Shown here: positions 7,118 through 7,198 of the stretch, in pieces
Position numbering within the stretch: position 1 is the stretch's first letter
How the letters are laid out: every line of letters starts with the position of its first letter
NCBI GenBank assembly: GCA_014360855.1
Contig: JACIWP010000170.1
Span: 1-7,198 of the forward strand
DNA: 7,198 bases
Reading direction: 5' to 3'
From: Anaerolineae bacterium
Lineage (GTDB): Bacteria > Chloroflexota > Anaerolineae > JACIWP01
The notes under the pieces: model-generated
The model's input: only the letters and a program-made list of their open reading frames with translations
What the model was told of the DNA's origin: nothing
Database searches by the model: none
Program-made: the position numbers and the translations under genes

Positions 7118-7198
7118 ATAATACTCGTCCAGAGGATGTTCGATAATCTGAATCTCGTGGAAGCTGACGTTCTCTTTCTTGAAGTAGAGCGGGATAGT
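7115..7198 (-). CDS. dnaB: C-terminal 27 residues of a probable replicative helicase DnaB (5' end missing)
   Basis: One minus-strand frame stays open from the window edge to a TGA at 7117-7115 and encodes 27 residues. They begin TIPLYFKKENVSFHEIQ and end HPLDEYY. The pattern T-[IV]-x-L-x-F-x-K-E-x3-F resembles the end of DnaB-type replicative helicases after their GPxG loop (in Bacillus DnaC helicase the equivalent segment reads like TVQLAFIKEYNKF, from memory). The location directly before dnaD and a DnaC/DnaI-type loader supports this, giving a helicase-DnaD-loader order. The match rests on very few residues, so another replication or unrelated protein cannot be ruled out. Confidence 0.55.
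   Translation of the reverse strand, partial: TIPLYFKKENVSFHEIQIIEHPLDEYY

Noticed and set aside
7116..7118. TTG as the start of dnaD.
   Set aside because: It adds only one residue, and the adjacent ATG sits in a TGATG coupling junction with the upstream stop.

Overview
This is a GC-rich (by eye about two thirds G+C) bacterial chromosomal window in which every gene I can support lies on the minus strand, so transcription runs from high to low coordinates. Three features suggest a member of the Chloroflexota, probably an Anaerolineae-like lineage: a lipoprotein with long Pro/Thr 'TPTPT' linkers around an SH3b domain, a Gram-positive-style DnaD plus DnaC/DnaI primosome pair, and surface glycosidase and PMT-type membrane glycosyltransferase genes. 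This assignment is inference from gene style; there is no rRNA or marker search behind it.

Region 1 (7198 to 3937, minus strand) is a tight run of four genes. First comes the last 27 residues of a protein that resembles the C-terminus of replicative helicase DnaB. Its stop codon overlaps the ATG of a DnaD-family primosome protein (TGATG). The DnaD frame then overlaps by 80 nt the start of a 470-aa DnaC/DnaI-type helicase-loader ATPase. Ten nucleotides after that gene's stop begins a GT9 (heptosyltransferase-like) glycosyltransferase. The most notable object in the window is the loader. It has an N-terminal zinc-finger-like cysteine cluster followed by two complete AAA+ modules in exact tandem (194-residue period, no gaps across 155 aligned residues). 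The second module keeps both Walker motifs but has lost the sensor-1 Asn and the GDxR sensor-2 motif.

Region 2 (3949 to 2934) holds a consensus-like promoter whose -35 lies inside the end of the GT9 gene. A short leader with a strong ribosome binding site follows, then a 304-aa secreted or lipid-anchored protein (SH3b domain between Pro/Thr linkers, plus an unrecognised C-terminal domain). Two strong inverted repeats follow this gene, probably acting as its 3' end.

Region 3 (2823 to 1) is a two-gene unit. One gene encodes a 576-aa clan GH-A type glycoside hydrolase with a lipoprotein signal, a beta-sandwich accessory domain and a C-terminal membrane anchor. It overlaps by 14 nt an incomplete, polytopic PMT/ArnT-like glycosyltransferase that runs off the left edge. 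Together these suggest synthesis and trimming of a surface glycan.

Across the window the palindrome GCCGGC occurs about 70 times by hand count, several times more than base composition predicts, and is thinned out in the dnaC-like gene. No tRNA, rRNA, CRISPR array, insertion sequence or prophage gene was seen. No stretch longer than 300 bases is without a gene.
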